Part shown: positions 1 to 11,646 of the stretch, piece by piece
Position numbering within the stretch: position 1 is the stretch's first letter
Layout: every line of letters starts with the position of its first letter
DNA from: Morchella semilibera
Lineage: Eukaryota; Ascomycota; Pezizomycetes; Pezizales; Morchellaceae
Assembly: GCA_009192285.1 (NCBI GenBank)
Contig: WBVU01000015.1
Coordinates: 1,128,190-1,192,189 of the forward strand
Direction of reading: 5' to 3'
DNA length: 64,000 bases
Notes under the pieces: model-generated
Databases searched by the model: none
The model's input: only the letters and a program-made list of their open reading frames with translations
What the model was told of the DNA's origin: nothing
Translations under genes and position numbers: made by a program

Positions 1-1040
1 TGGAGCCCAAACCCTCCAATCTTCTTCTCACTCAGGCTCCAGAGCTCCGCCTCGCTCTCCGGCGCCCTCGTATCGCGGCGGCCAAGACGCCCCAGGAGGG
101 TCGAGAAGTAGATGGTGTGGCCGTCGACAATGTCGACGCCGGAAAGCGCCTCGTCGTCTTCTGCAGGGCCCGTATGCACCTCTGAGGCCTTGCCGGTGGT
201 TAGGTCGAGGAGGCGGATGCTACCGTCATAGGAGGAGGTGTAGAGGGAAGTCGGGGAGGTGGGATCGAAGGTGAATGCGGATATGGTGCGGGCGTGGACT
301 TTGTACGTTGAGATGTCGGGGGTGGGGTCGCCGTCGGGGGTCTCCTTTGACGTAGAGGCGGCGTCAAAGATACCGAGATTTCCGACCTTGTCGGAGGCGA
401 AGATGAGAGGCTTTGTGGCGGTGGGATGGAATGCGAGGTGGTAGATGCGCTCGGGGGTTAGTTTGAGGTCTTTGGATCGTTATGGGGTGTTAGTCTGGTC
501 GTAGTCAGGAATGGAGGAGGAGGGGATAGGGGATCATACCAGCAATGGGGAACTCATCATAGAGTCTCAGGCCGCTCATCTTCTCCCGCATACTCCTGAG
601 ATCCTTATCACTCGTCGCCTTGATATCCTCCTCGGTGAAGGTGCTCTCAAAACTGTCCCTCCCCATATCCGCCAGCAACCCCTTCTTCAACTCGAAGCTC
701 AGGTCTCCCGAGACCCTCGAGCGCTTCGCCGCGCTCGCAGCCTGAAGGGCAGCATCCTCATCGATTGCTTTACGCTTCGCCGCCTCAGAGTCTGCCGGGA
801 GGCCCGCGAGACGACTAGAGGTTCGACGCGGGAGCGGAGACTCGGCGGGTACCTTTCTAGGGGCACGCTTTCGTGTAGAAGCGGAGGAGGTTGTGGAAGA
901 AGATGCCTTTGCTGTGGGGAGGCGAGGACGGGTCGTGGGATCGAGGGAGAGCTGAGCGAGGAGCTCCTTGTTTTTGAGGATGTTTTCTGGCGGAGACGCT
1001 CGTATTCGTTTTCTTCGTCTTTGGTGGATTCGGGCTTCAT
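1..1040 (-). CDS. CMR1: CMR1-like WD40 DNA-damage-binding protein (partial)
   Basis: Two exons are visible, 540..1040 and 1..469, split by a 70-nt intron with a GTATGA donor. The 3' part lies beyond the window. The N-terminal third is charged and ends in the family segment FELKKGLLADMGRDSFESTF; after the intron comes LTPERIYHLAFHPT and the first WD40 blades (NLGIFD, SYDGSIRLLDL). This arrangement matches Cmr1 (WDR76 relatives), a nuclear WD40 protein linked to replication stress and DNA damage sites. The start at 1040 gives MKPESTKDEENEYERLR, which fits the family N-terminus. Just after it, near position 991, the conserved sequence ENILKNKELLAQLSLD continues in a different frame, as if one base were missing; no in-frame ATG exists upstream in the second frame. 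Identity is firm; the frame break may be an assembly error. Confidence 0.85.
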
Positions 1041-1926
1041 AGTTGGTTGGTTGGTTGTGATCACTATATGATATAATAATTACTTTTTTTTTTATTTTTT
1101 TTTTGTTATTATTGTTGTGATTATTATTACCCTCCTTTGTTTTTTTTTATTTGTTTATTTATTAATTGGTGTGTGGTGGTGAGATGAGATGGTGGTGATG
1201 GTGGTGTTGTGTTGGAAATGTTCTCTTTGGCAGGAATTTCTGGGGGCGACGCGATTTCTTGTACAATTGTGTGGTGTTGAGTTTTTTTTTTTTTTTTTCT
1301 CTTTACGCGTGTGTCACTGCGTGTGTGTGTGTGGCAACGAGTGAAGAAAGTATTAGAGATGAATATAGACAACTTACTTTCTACATGTAGATTCTAGTTA
1401 ATTAACATGTTGGAGCAAGTAATAATGCAGTGTACTGATTGAAAAGCTTCTAGAAGACCTCACCGCCGCCACATGCAGTTCACCACCACCACCACCAAGC
1501 CACACACCCGCACTCCCCCAGCGCGTGCCACTGAGACCGAACCGAACTTCACTTCAAAGCATTGAGTCGATCCGAGTGTCGTGTGCAGCCAACGGTCGGG
1601 GCTCGGCAATTTAATTTAATTTTGGTTGGCTGCACCACCCACCCCCCGCTAGCCAATTGCAAGGAAGAAGAAAAAAATCAAACCAATTCGATCCGCCATC
1701 ACGAATTGCATATTATATTGGTGTTGAGCAAGGCAGCAGCTCTCAATCTCAATCTCAGTCACCAATACGGACATCCAATCCAAATCCACATCTTCATCAC
1801 TTACCCAGGCACTTACACAGACATCATCTTCTACATAGGCTTACAGGAATCTCAGGTATACAAGTATCGATATAGACACACTGATTCACCACCACCACAC
1901 GCCCTCCCCCCCCCCCCAAAACCACA
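1041..1926. promoter_or_regulatory. Divergent intergenic region, CMR1 / Mtf2-like gene
   Basis: This stretch separates two divergently transcribed genes, so it should contain both promoters. It has T-rich runs (1084-1104, 1279-1299), a short GT microsatellite (about 1319-1332), a CCACCA stretch near 1480-1500, one TACATGTA palindrome at 1382 and a C-rich run directly before the ATG at 1927. No gene was recognised in it. Confidence 0.5.
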
Positions 1927-3084
1927 ATGGCTTCATGCCTCCTCAAGCAGCAATATCAGTGCTCCCAGCTCCTCACGACAGTCCGTAGGCCCCTCTACCT
2001 CACTAGTCTCGGATCCCTCCCCGATCCCTCACCCACCTCACCCCCGGAGCCCACCCCACCCCCACCACCGATAATGATGACATCCCCCTCGACACCATCC
2101 TCCTACAGTGGCCACCCACGCCCCCAGAAGACCCCTGGGCCTTCCTGCAAGGCACCGCACCGCGAAAGCCCAACACGCTCCCCTACATTGTCCCCACCTA
2201 TCGTATGCCCACCCTCACCTCCTCCAGTCTCTCCCGCACCTCAAGCCCCTTCGTCACCAACCCCTTCTCTATTTCCCGCTCCAAGAAGCCCATTGACACG
2301 GTAACCCTCTGCGAGCGTGAGCGCCTCGTCTTCAAGGAGATATTCAAGCAGATCCTCTCCAACAAGACCGTCTTCGCGCCGCAGCCCCTTGGCGCACCCT
2401 TCCCATCGCCGTCCCTCAACGCTCTCTTCGAGTCTGCGGTCGGTCCGCAGCAGTACGGGAATGAGATCTCTTTTGGCCCGAGGGAGGACCGCGACATCAC
2501 CGTTGCGCGCCTGGCGCTCGCGAGCAATTTCGAAGACTTTAGTCCGGCGGTGCGTGCGGCGGCGGCCAAGGCGGCGGCGTCGTGGGCGGCAGCGTGTGGA
2601 CTTCGAGGGAGATGGAGGAGATCAAGGAGCAGCTGGGCGACAAGATACTCGAGATGAAACCGCTGCGAGACGGATTTTGAGCTCGGGTCGTGGATGGAGA
2701 AGCACGTCTTCTCCATGGTGCGGGGCGACCGTGACGAAGGGGGTCACGAAACGTTCGTTCCCGCCCGGGACCTACTCATACCTCCTCGCGGAGGGCATGC
2801 GGATCCTGCGAAGCACGTTCAACGATCTCCAGGGCGTGTTTTCAATCTTCAACCGGATCAAGACGCTGGGTGCCGAGTCGTACGTGGTTGGCTGCAGCGT
2901 GGACGTGTACAACCAGGTTATTGCTGCAAGTGGGAGGGCACGCGGGACCTGTTCAAGGTCAAGGACCTGGTGGACCGAGATGGACTCGAACGGGATCCAG
3001 GGAAACCATAAGACGCTGGAGACGATCAACCAGATCATGCAAGATGTCAGAGCGGTCCGACAACAACAAATTGTGGACGCATAA
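1927..3084 (+). CDS. Mtf2-like mitochondrial protein, reading frame disrupted
   Basis: The likely start at 1927 gives a basic, hydrophobic N-terminus (MASCLLKQQYQCSQLLTTVR) like a mitochondrial presequence. Downstream, conserved sequence appears in alternating frames: DIPLDTILLQWPPTPPEDPW and KEIFKQILSNKTVF in one, MEEIKEQLGDKILEMKPL in the next, then DFELGSWMEKHVFSMV, then YSYLLAEGMRILR with GAESYVVGCSVDVYNQV, then WEGTRDLFKVKDLVD, then MDSNGIQGNHKTLETINQI. Order and content match the C-terminal region of fungal Mtf2/Nam1-type proteins, which act in mitochondrial RNA expression in yeast. At least five one-base frame switches are needed and no intron boundary explains them. With such good residue conservation, base errors in this GC-rich stretch are as likely as a pseudogene. 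Family assignment is from memory of the motif pattern. Confidence 0.6.
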
Positions 3085-3879
3085 TCTATTTAGCGAGGGG
3101 AATGAAACGGTGGTTGAGGGGTTGAAGGGGAAGGTGGAGGTATGGGAGAAGCCAAAGTCCCATGGGGGGGATTGAGGAAGCGGTTGGAGGGCGTCAGTTT
3201 CTAGAGGTCCTCCAGGGAAAGGGGGGGGGGGGGGGCGGAACCCGGAGAGGGAGAGGTGGAGAAGAAATGGAAGCGGATTTCTCTGTATTGTAGCTATAGG
3301 TGGTTTGGGTTATGGGGGCGGGGGGCAGAAAAAACGGATGGAGTTTTTTGTGCTTTTGGTTTTTTTTTTTTTTTTTGACATTCTTTTCTCTAAATATAGT
3401 TTGTCTCTTTTTTTGCCCTACTGCCTGCAAAGAGAGAAAAAACCGAACCTGTATCTATATACTCGCCCTCTCATTCTTTTCCATTTTCATTCACTTTTAT
3501 CATTGGCTTTTTTTTTTCTGTTCCTAGCTTGCCGCTTTGGCTTGCCTGTCTTGGCTTAGCTCAGTATCCTTGGCTTGGCATGGATTTTGAACGGTTGGTC
3601 TGAGTTGATTGAAACTGTATCTACAAGAGGACCAACACACCCGCACCCGCACTCATGCACACCCGCACGCACACAGAGAGAACATAAAGGAAAAGAACAT
3701 GCTAACATATGTACCCACTTTCCCTATTTACTTCAACGCAAGGCAATGACGGTAGAACGAACAGAGAGGAAGAATAGAGGGAAAGATGGTTAATTTATTT
3801 ATCCACATTGAAAGTGGGAAACAGAGGGGGCGGGGGGGTAGCCGCCCCAGGAATAACAAAATATATCGCTTGGTACAGT
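3085..3879. other. Convergent 3' intergenic region
   Basis: This lies between the converging ends of the Mtf2-like gene and NDUFS8. It holds a 15-base G run at 3221-3235, a long T run near 3359-3376 and CA-rich text near 3640-3670. I see no coding sequence; it is probably the two 3' untranslated regions. Confidence 0.5.
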
Positions 3880-4924
<1,045 letters not shown>

Positions 4925-5597
4925 TGCTACTAGGGTTATGATATGAATGGATGGATGGTGGTGGGGTAAATGTTTCCACGTTATAAGTTATGGGGGGGGG
5001 GGGGGGGAGAGAAGTGAATGAAGGTTGCAGAGCAGTGCCCGAGAGCAATTGGCGCTGTGGCGTGAATGGGCACCCTGGGGGGTGGGAAGGTATTTGTAGG
5101 GGACCTTGAGTGGGGATTTGGGGTGAGTGCGGGCAGATGCGGTGGAAGGCGGCGGGTGAATGCTTATACGGGAGGGCCCTGATTGGCTGGAAGCAACGAC
5201 TGTAATTCCTGACTAACGGTTTTTTTTTCTCCCAAAATTTACGCGAGTGATATCTCATCAGAATAGATGTAAAACATTCATGGTTTGTAGATACTTTTCT
5301 TTATTCTATTCCTTTGCAATTGTAGGCTTAAAAGAAAGCCGGGCCCGGGATTTGGGGGGGGGGGGGGGCTCGACTAGAGTAAAAAGATGGACCTCTGGGG
5401 CCCGCTTTACAGCAGGAGCCGAGACTTGAGAAACGCTGCATCGCGAAGATAATCGTCACTAGTCCAACTCCGACCGACACCACCATCCTTCTCTTCCCCC
5501 TCCAAACATCAAACAACCACCCCCACCACCAACTATAACCCCACATCAACACACACACCCCCCCCCCCCCAAACCCACTACCACCAAAAAAACCACA
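4925..5597. promoter_or_regulatory. Shared divergent promoter of NDUFS8 and mitochondrial ACP
   Basis: 673 bp separate the two start codons, so both promoters must lie here. It contains a 16-base G run at 4992-5007, a 15-base G run at 5354-5368, a pyrimidine/C-rich leader before the ACP start and CCACC-rich text near 5510-5530. No TATA box placed convincingly for either gene was found. Confidence 0.5.
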
Positions 5598-6388
5598 ATG
5601 TTCAGAACAGCTGCTGCTCGCGTATCGCGCTCATTCTCATCCACTGTCCTCGGTGCCAGGGTTTCGGCTCCGATCGCTGTTGTCCGGCCAACTTGTGTGC
5701 TCCCGGCAAAGCCCTTCGCTGCCATTAGGTGCTATTCGGCGCCGGCTTCGTTGTCCAAGGACGAGATCGAGGGGAGGATAGTTGAACTGCTTAAGGGGTT
5801 CGATAAGGTTCGTTATTCCGGGACTGGAGGGGTTTGTTGAATTTGAATTGGTCACTGATTGTTGGGCCTTTTATCTATAATAGGTCGACAAGAACAAGCA
5901 GGTAAGTTTTTAAAATGGTTGTACATACGTCAGTAGTGAGTTGCCAATTGATCATGGTATAGGTCACTGGTACTTCTCACTTTGCGAACGACCTTGGCCT
6001 GGATAGTCTCGATACTGTCGAGGTCGTCATGGCCATTGAAGAGGTTTGTGATCCCCCAATCGGCAATTATCGCACAACTGTGAATTGCCAGAATTAACGA
6101 ACCCGCCCTCTGTAGGAATTCAGCATTGAGATCCCCGACAAGGAGGCCGATGCCATTCAGAGTGGTATGTGAAACTTCATGCCAAATTTTAATCGCTTTA
6201 CGGTTCATGGCAACTAACTCGTTTCTCCTCCTCAAAAAACAGTCGAGCATGCCGTCAACTACATCGTGTCTCAGCCCGATGGTCAGTGATAATTCCATTG
6301 TTCTTTCTTTTTTTTCCTTCGTCCGTGCGCGCAACGGCTTTTTTTTTTTTCTTTCTTGGTGGTAGTTGCTGACAGCGCCTATCAATAA
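5598..6388 (+). CDS. ACP1: Mitochondrial acyl carrier protein (NDUFAB1/ACP)
   Basis: Six exons give 139 residues: 5598..5807, 5884..5901, 5963..6043, 6116..6164, 6243..6281 and 6366..6388. Residues 1-50 are a presequence (MFRTAAARVSRSF...). The carrier core begins at SKDEIEGRIVELLKGFDKV. The 4'-phosphopantetheine attachment Ser lies in the DLGLDSLDTVEVVMAIEEEF block, the DSL motif. The protein serves mitochondrial type II fatty acid and lipoate synthesis and is an accessory complex I subunit. Exon 2 is only 18 nt and encodes VDKNKQ; it is needed to keep the helix I/II loop and the frame. The final exon has 23 nt. Each intron has clean GT...AG ends. It is divergent from NDUFS8. Confidence 0.96.
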
Positions 6389-7582
6389 TTAGCCCACTAA
6401 ATCATTGATCGTCCGTTCTTTCTTAATGGGTGAGACCAGCTCGGTTGGGTTGACTCTCTCTTGTATTCCACACCCCTCCATATTGTACATGTTCGGCGGG
6501 TAGTCGTTGTTTTTTAAGGCAATGATAACTTTGCCATGTTGTTGAGATTACTTAGAAGGTGGGACCTGGGGGAAAAAAAGTCTTCAAAAATATTGCCCCC
6601 ACTGGATACAGTTGAAAAGGTTCCCTTTTTCTAGGGGTTGTAATCGCCACGAGAACTTATTTTTAGATATTTTTAAGCTACGAGTAGAGAAGGTCCGATT
6701 CTATCAGTGAAAAGAATACGGAATTTCCGGGGGTTTGAAGGTAAGGGCTTTTGGGTGAGGTTGGGGGTCATGAGCTATGATGTCTGTGAGTATTCGGGGG
6801 TGAGCGAAAGTATCGTGCATCACCATATTACTAGCGTATAAGATGATTGGGGGTAGACAAATACCAGTATCCATTCGCGGAGCAGCATTTTTTAAGTGCA
6901 ATGCAATGAATGGAGCTTTAACGAAACCCCCCCCCCCCCAATTCGGCCAACAAACCACACAAGAATATCATCATCATACATGGCGCACATATAGGAATCA
7001 GAGCAGTAGCGGTAGTAGTATAGAGCATAATGAATTGAGTACATACAGCCGATTAACTATTGTAGTAGCGAGTTGCCCATTCAGCATCACCACCCTACAA
7101 TATGCTGCAGCCGAGTATCCCCTTTTTTTCCTTTCAAGCTTTCTTATGGGCTACAGGTTACAGGCCTATTCCTGGTGCCTCTATTTCAGACGTCGGAATC
7201 TGATAAACGTTCCCTTACCCTTATAATTACAGTAAGAGATTCACAATTATATCTCCGCCGATTACCAGAGAGCACAGCCCCCGCGCCCGTCCATCTCCAT
7301 TCTGGTCCATATTCATATATCCAACCCCCCCCCCCCCCCCCGGTACTATTCTCCCCCAGTTCCTTTCCTGTTCCACGCGTCAACTTCCTTCTTGCTACCA
7401 ACGCCTCCTCGATAGCTCTTTCAACCTACCTCCATACCTAAGCAACTACTTACCACTCGCCGGTCGCTTGCTTACCTTACCCTTCCTCGTCGCGTTGCAC
7501 CAAGAGCAACCTACAGCCTCTCCCACATCTCAAACACAACCTTGACGACGATACTCCCCGCCCACCACTATTCCCCCCCACC
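6389..7582. other. Intergenic, upstream of VPS74
   Basis: No gene was recognised. It includes the ACP 3' region with T-rich text, a C run near 6931-6939, a 17-base C run at 7325-7341 and a CT/AC-rich leader ahead of the VPS74 ATG at 7583. Several short ORFs here have no recognisable content. Confidence 0.45.
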
Positions 7583-9011
7583 ATGGCTTCGACTGCAGGA
7601 CTGACACGACGGAGAGGAGGCGGTGGAGGAGGCAGCAGCGGCTCTGCCGGGAATGACGACGAGGGCCGCAGCGGATCACCGAGCACGAGCACAAGGCCCA
7701 GCGAAGCGAGAACAGGCGGGGAAACATCATACACTACGGAGAATGGACACAAGATTGGTGAGCTGGAATTGAATCGCCGTTTTGTGTTTTTGTTTTTTGC
7801 GTGATGGGGCGCGCGGAAGTGGCAAGTTAAGTGGGCTAATGCAGGGAGAATGGGCGGGTTTGCACAGCGTTTGACCCGAGAGATATCAGCGAGAATCAAG
7901 AGAGGAATAAGCAGCCCAAGCTGACCTTGATGGAGGAGATCCTTCTGCTGGGACTGAAAGACAAGCAGGTGTGATATTCTCCCCCCCCCCCCCCACCCTT
8001 AGATACCGTTCTGCCCCCCCCCCCCCCACAACTAACTAGATATGTTGTATTATATTGTCTGAGGTATCTACAGTTCTGACTGCTGAAGCCGTCCAAATAG
8101 GGCTACTTGTCATTCTGGAACGACAATATCTCATACGCCCTTCGAGGCTGTATAGTTCTCGAGCTCGCCTTCCGTGGACGTATCTCTATGCAGAAGGACT
8201 CCTCCCGCCGGCGTTTCCCACTTGCAGACCGCATCATTGAGGTGGTCGACGACACACAAACTGGCGAGGTGCTGCTCGACGAAGCTCTGAAAATGATGAA
8301 GGCATCCGAGAAGATGAGCGTGAGCTCCTGGATCGATCTCATGAGCGGTAAGGCTGTAAGCTGCACTTTCTTGTTTCATTACTGACCATAATACAGGTGA
8401 AACATGGAACCTTATGAAGATCGGCTACCAGCTTAAACAGGTCCGTGAGCGGCTCGCAAAGGGTCTGGTGGACAAGGGGATCCTCCGCACTGAAAAGCGC
8501 AATTTTTTGCTTTTTGATATGGCTACTCACCCAGTCGCCGATGGAGGTGCCAAGGACGAGATCCGCCGGAGAGTCAGAAATGTGTTGACATCCCGCACGG
8601 TTGTGCTACCGGGAAACCCCTTCCTGCCCGAAGAGATGGAATTCCGTTTTCTACGCACCGTGGCGATGGTCTGTGCGGCATATGCTGCGAATGTTTTGGA
8701 GAATGCACTGGCGACACTTGGACACGAGGCCAGGGAACGGGCATTTGCACATGTTGACGAGCTACTGGCTGAGTATAGCCAGTGGCCGTTTGGGAAGAGG
8801 AATACAGCCGGGGGAGTTGGACAGAATCTGGGGCAGGCTACGAGTGAGGAGGTGAATAATAATAAGGACAGGGAACTCCAGTTGGAGGTGAGCTATCTTC
8901 CCAACGCTACAATCATTACCCTTTGGATTTAGCTAATTATTATTTGTTTACCACTTATAGGTAGTATCAGCTGTTCTGAGCGTCTTCACTAGGCTAGACT
9001 CACTCCTGTAG
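7583..9011 (+). CDS. VPS74: GOLPH3-family phosphatidylinositol-4-phosphate-binding protein Vps74
   Basis: Five exons give 354 residues: 7583..7757, 7868..7968, 8101..8347, 8397..8887 and 8961..9011. The N-terminal 55 residues are Gly/Ser-rich and disordered. The GPP34 domain starts at [20 protein letters not shown] and runs through [46 protein letters not shown] and [14 protein letters not shown]. The family protein binds PI4P on Golgi membranes and holds glycosyltransferases there through COPI. The C-terminus ends VFTRLDSLL, as in homologues. An Asn-rich, poorly conserved insert (EEVNNNKD) precedes the last exon. The 132-nt second intron carries two 14-base C runs (7981-7994, 8014-8027). No lesion was seen. 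Confidence 0.95.
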
Positions 9012-9460
9012 TGGAATACACTAGTGATTATTTTCCTTTCTTCGCGCATATCTTCTCAAAGTGTAATTGGTTTGTTACTTGCTACTATCCTCTATTATTC
9101 CTCTTATTTTTTTTAAAGTCCTGATGAAAAGAGAAAAAGCGAGACATTATTTCTGGGATTCTGGCATGCTGTTTGGGAATCTAAAATGAATGGGTGTATG
9201 TCTTTGTGTGTCCAAGTGTGCGTTGGTTCTCTGCCCGATTATGTTCTTTGGTGCATCTTATTTTGTTTTTCTTATTGCTATCCACCCAACCTACCCTTGC
9301 AAAAGCAGTTATTGGTGTCCTACGGGAAAAGGAGAATGAATTTATCGCAGAACAGTCAATTTCAAAGAAGAGACACAGCCTATGTCCCCAAGCAAAGCTG
9401 CATTTCCCTAATTCTAGCTACCGTACCAATCCTTATATCCACATTATTCCCTTACCCACA

Positions 9461-10446
9461 TCACGAGCCACTACTAGCTCTCTGCCTCTGGGGAGTTGTG
9501 GTCCTCTCGCTCCTCCCGAAGATTGGCGTTGCAGCTCTGCTGCGGGTTGCCTCCCTGTCGGTCATGTAGCGCTTATCGGTTGTGAGGCCCCCAAAGTACT
9601 GCTCGACCTGGACATCGAACGAGTAATCCAGCGGGATGAAGCCCTGGCGGTTCCGCTTATCCGTAGTTGCGCCCCGGTCCACGAGCGTGCGGATCACTTT
9701 ACGGTGCCCGTAAGCAGACGCGAACTTGAGTTTATCTCTGTTCAGCTGTAATGACTAACTAGCGGCCCCGGACGGAGTGACATTAAGAAGACGAGGGAGC
9801 TTTCGTACATGTAGTGCAGTGTTTCCCAGGGCATCCGTCATATCTATATCCGCGCCCAAGTCCACCAATGTCTATTCCCTCAGTCGTGCCTAGTTAGCTC
9901 GGATATCTCTCACGAGCTTTCCCATCTTGGTTGAATTAAAAACTGAGCACTCACATTGACCACCTCATCCCACCCTTTCTGTGCCGCATGCATCATCCCC
10001 GTCAGCCCCGCCTTATTCCGCCAGTCAATGCAGCGCTCAAAGGCACCCGCCAGAAAGACCACGACGTCCTCGTGCCCGCCGCCCGCCGCGAGCATCAGTG
10101 GCGTGTCACTGGCAGCATTCTTAGAGATTCCGGCGTCCTCGTGGTGGACGTCGGCGACGAGGTACTGGACGATACTGAGATGGCCCTTTTCAGCGGCGAG
10201 GTGGAGAGAGGTGTTACCGGCATGGTCGGGATTGTAGAGCGCGTTGGGGTGGTTTTTCAGGATGCGTTTGGTCCTGTGGGTGTGGGTGTTAGTCCTTGGT
10301 TGGTTGGTGGGAGGAAGGTTGCGAAGGGATGGAGTTTACAGTAGGAGGTCGCCAGCGAGGATGGCGTGGCGCAGACGGATGGAGACTTCGATCCTAGTGA
10401 TGGGTTAATAAATCATGAGGGGTTTGGGGATAGAGAGAGATACATT
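9461..10446 (-). CDS. AVO2: Avo2-like ankyrin repeat protein (TORC2 subunit candidate)
   Basis: The model is 10444..10446 (start), 10340..10393, 9955..10273, 9809..9871 and 9461..9724, about 233 residues. It opens with SIRLRHAILAGDLLLTKRIL, which strongly recalls the N-terminus of yeast Avo2. Ankyrin repeats follow (GNTSLHLAAEKGHLSIVQYL; DTPLMLAAGGGHEDVVVFLA; LTGMMHAAQKGWDEVVN; GNTALHFASAYGHRKVIRTL; QGFIPLDYS), then a Ser/Arg-rich tail. Avo2 is a non-essential TORC2 subunit in yeast. No ATG lies in frame inside the first long exon; an intron with GTATCT donor (10443..10394) would join AT to G and create the start codon. Functional assignment is by pattern only; another ankyrin protein is possible. 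Confidence 0.7.
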
Positions 10447-11646
10447 ATTTCGTGGGTATCGTTATCATGATATAGCGAGTGCAGGTGAGCCCAACTTATG
10501 AGCTAGGTGAGAGGAGGAGGTGGAGGTGGAGGTGGAGGAGGGAGGGGACTTGGGTGAGGTTGGAGCTATGGTCAATGACCGTTGTGCCGTGCAGATGCCA
10601 AGAATGCTTCTATTTGAGCCGCAATATTTGGCTGGTCTAGATCTACATGTACTGTATGTGTAGTCTCTATCTAATGGATATTATAGTTTGAGAGGGGCTG
10701 TAGGTAAGGGAAATGTCTGCCGGACGGATGGGATTTCTGTGAATCAGAATCAGAATTGACCTGGGATCTATTATAAGCTATATATCTATATATGGGGAGA
10801 TAAGCTAAATTAGCTATTTGGGTAAATACATGTACATATACCCTGACCGGGTTCAGATGGCGGGTGGCTGCTGAGTTTTATTGCGGGTTGCATTTCTGGA
10901 TCGTGCAATCATTGATATGTTTTCAGTTGCTAGCTTGGTGTGCCTGCATGTACCTACAGGAAGAAGGTATAGCTTCAGGGTTTCGGGCTCACTGTAAATT
11001 AAATCAGTTGGACCTGGGCTGTATTCCGGTAATATGACACGTCGAAAAAGCTCTATCGTAGCGTGATTAGTGGGTCGTCTTAGACGCATTTCATCAAATC
11101 TATCGCAACTTCATATTACATGCCATACAAAAACGCAGTCTTGGCGGTTTTCTTGCGCGTATGCAATATATTAGTATTCAAAAACGCAACACCAAGATAA
11201 GAAGATATCTAGAGGGAAACTTTAATTCCCCAATAAAGTTTTCTGAATCGAACACCGATAAGGGATAGGACTTTCCCCGTGGTCCGGGCAACCGGAACCA
11301 TCTGAGACACGAGAGGTGTATTTTCGGCCAATAACACGGTGGTAATGATCAATTCGGGTGTAAAATATGCATAGGGCTAGGGTTAGTTCATCAAGATGGC
11401 ACAAATATCTTGTCCGCACTTAGGATCTAGCCTGTACCTACATCTTACGTGTATTAGCATTCTATGGATAAGAACTAGCCAAACGGCCCCCCCCCCGCGT
11501 TGTCACACCCGGGGTCATCGCATCTCGGTACGTGGGATAAACACACGAGGTGAGTGAACCTACATGTAGGTACCGATTCCTTTAAAGACCCGTCCTTCAG
11601 CCTCTTCTCATATCCCTAAACTCATTCCCATAAAAAAAAATAAAGG
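10447..11646. other. Intergenic between AVO2-like gene and mitochondrial carrier
   Basis: This divergent spacer has no recognisable gene. A GGAGGT-type purine repeat lies near 10508-10545, and TACATGTA palindromes sit at 10644, 10827 and 11561. Short ORFs on either strand (for example 10853-11089) show no known motif. Confidence 0.45.

Noticed and set aside
511-1071. 186-residue plus-strand ORF
   Set aside because: It is the antisense shadow of CMR1; its Arg/Gly-rich content mirrors codons of the opposite strand.
1562-2074. 170-residue plus-strand ORF before the Mtf2-like gene
   Set aside because: His/Pro-rich low-complexity translation of leader sequence with no known motif.
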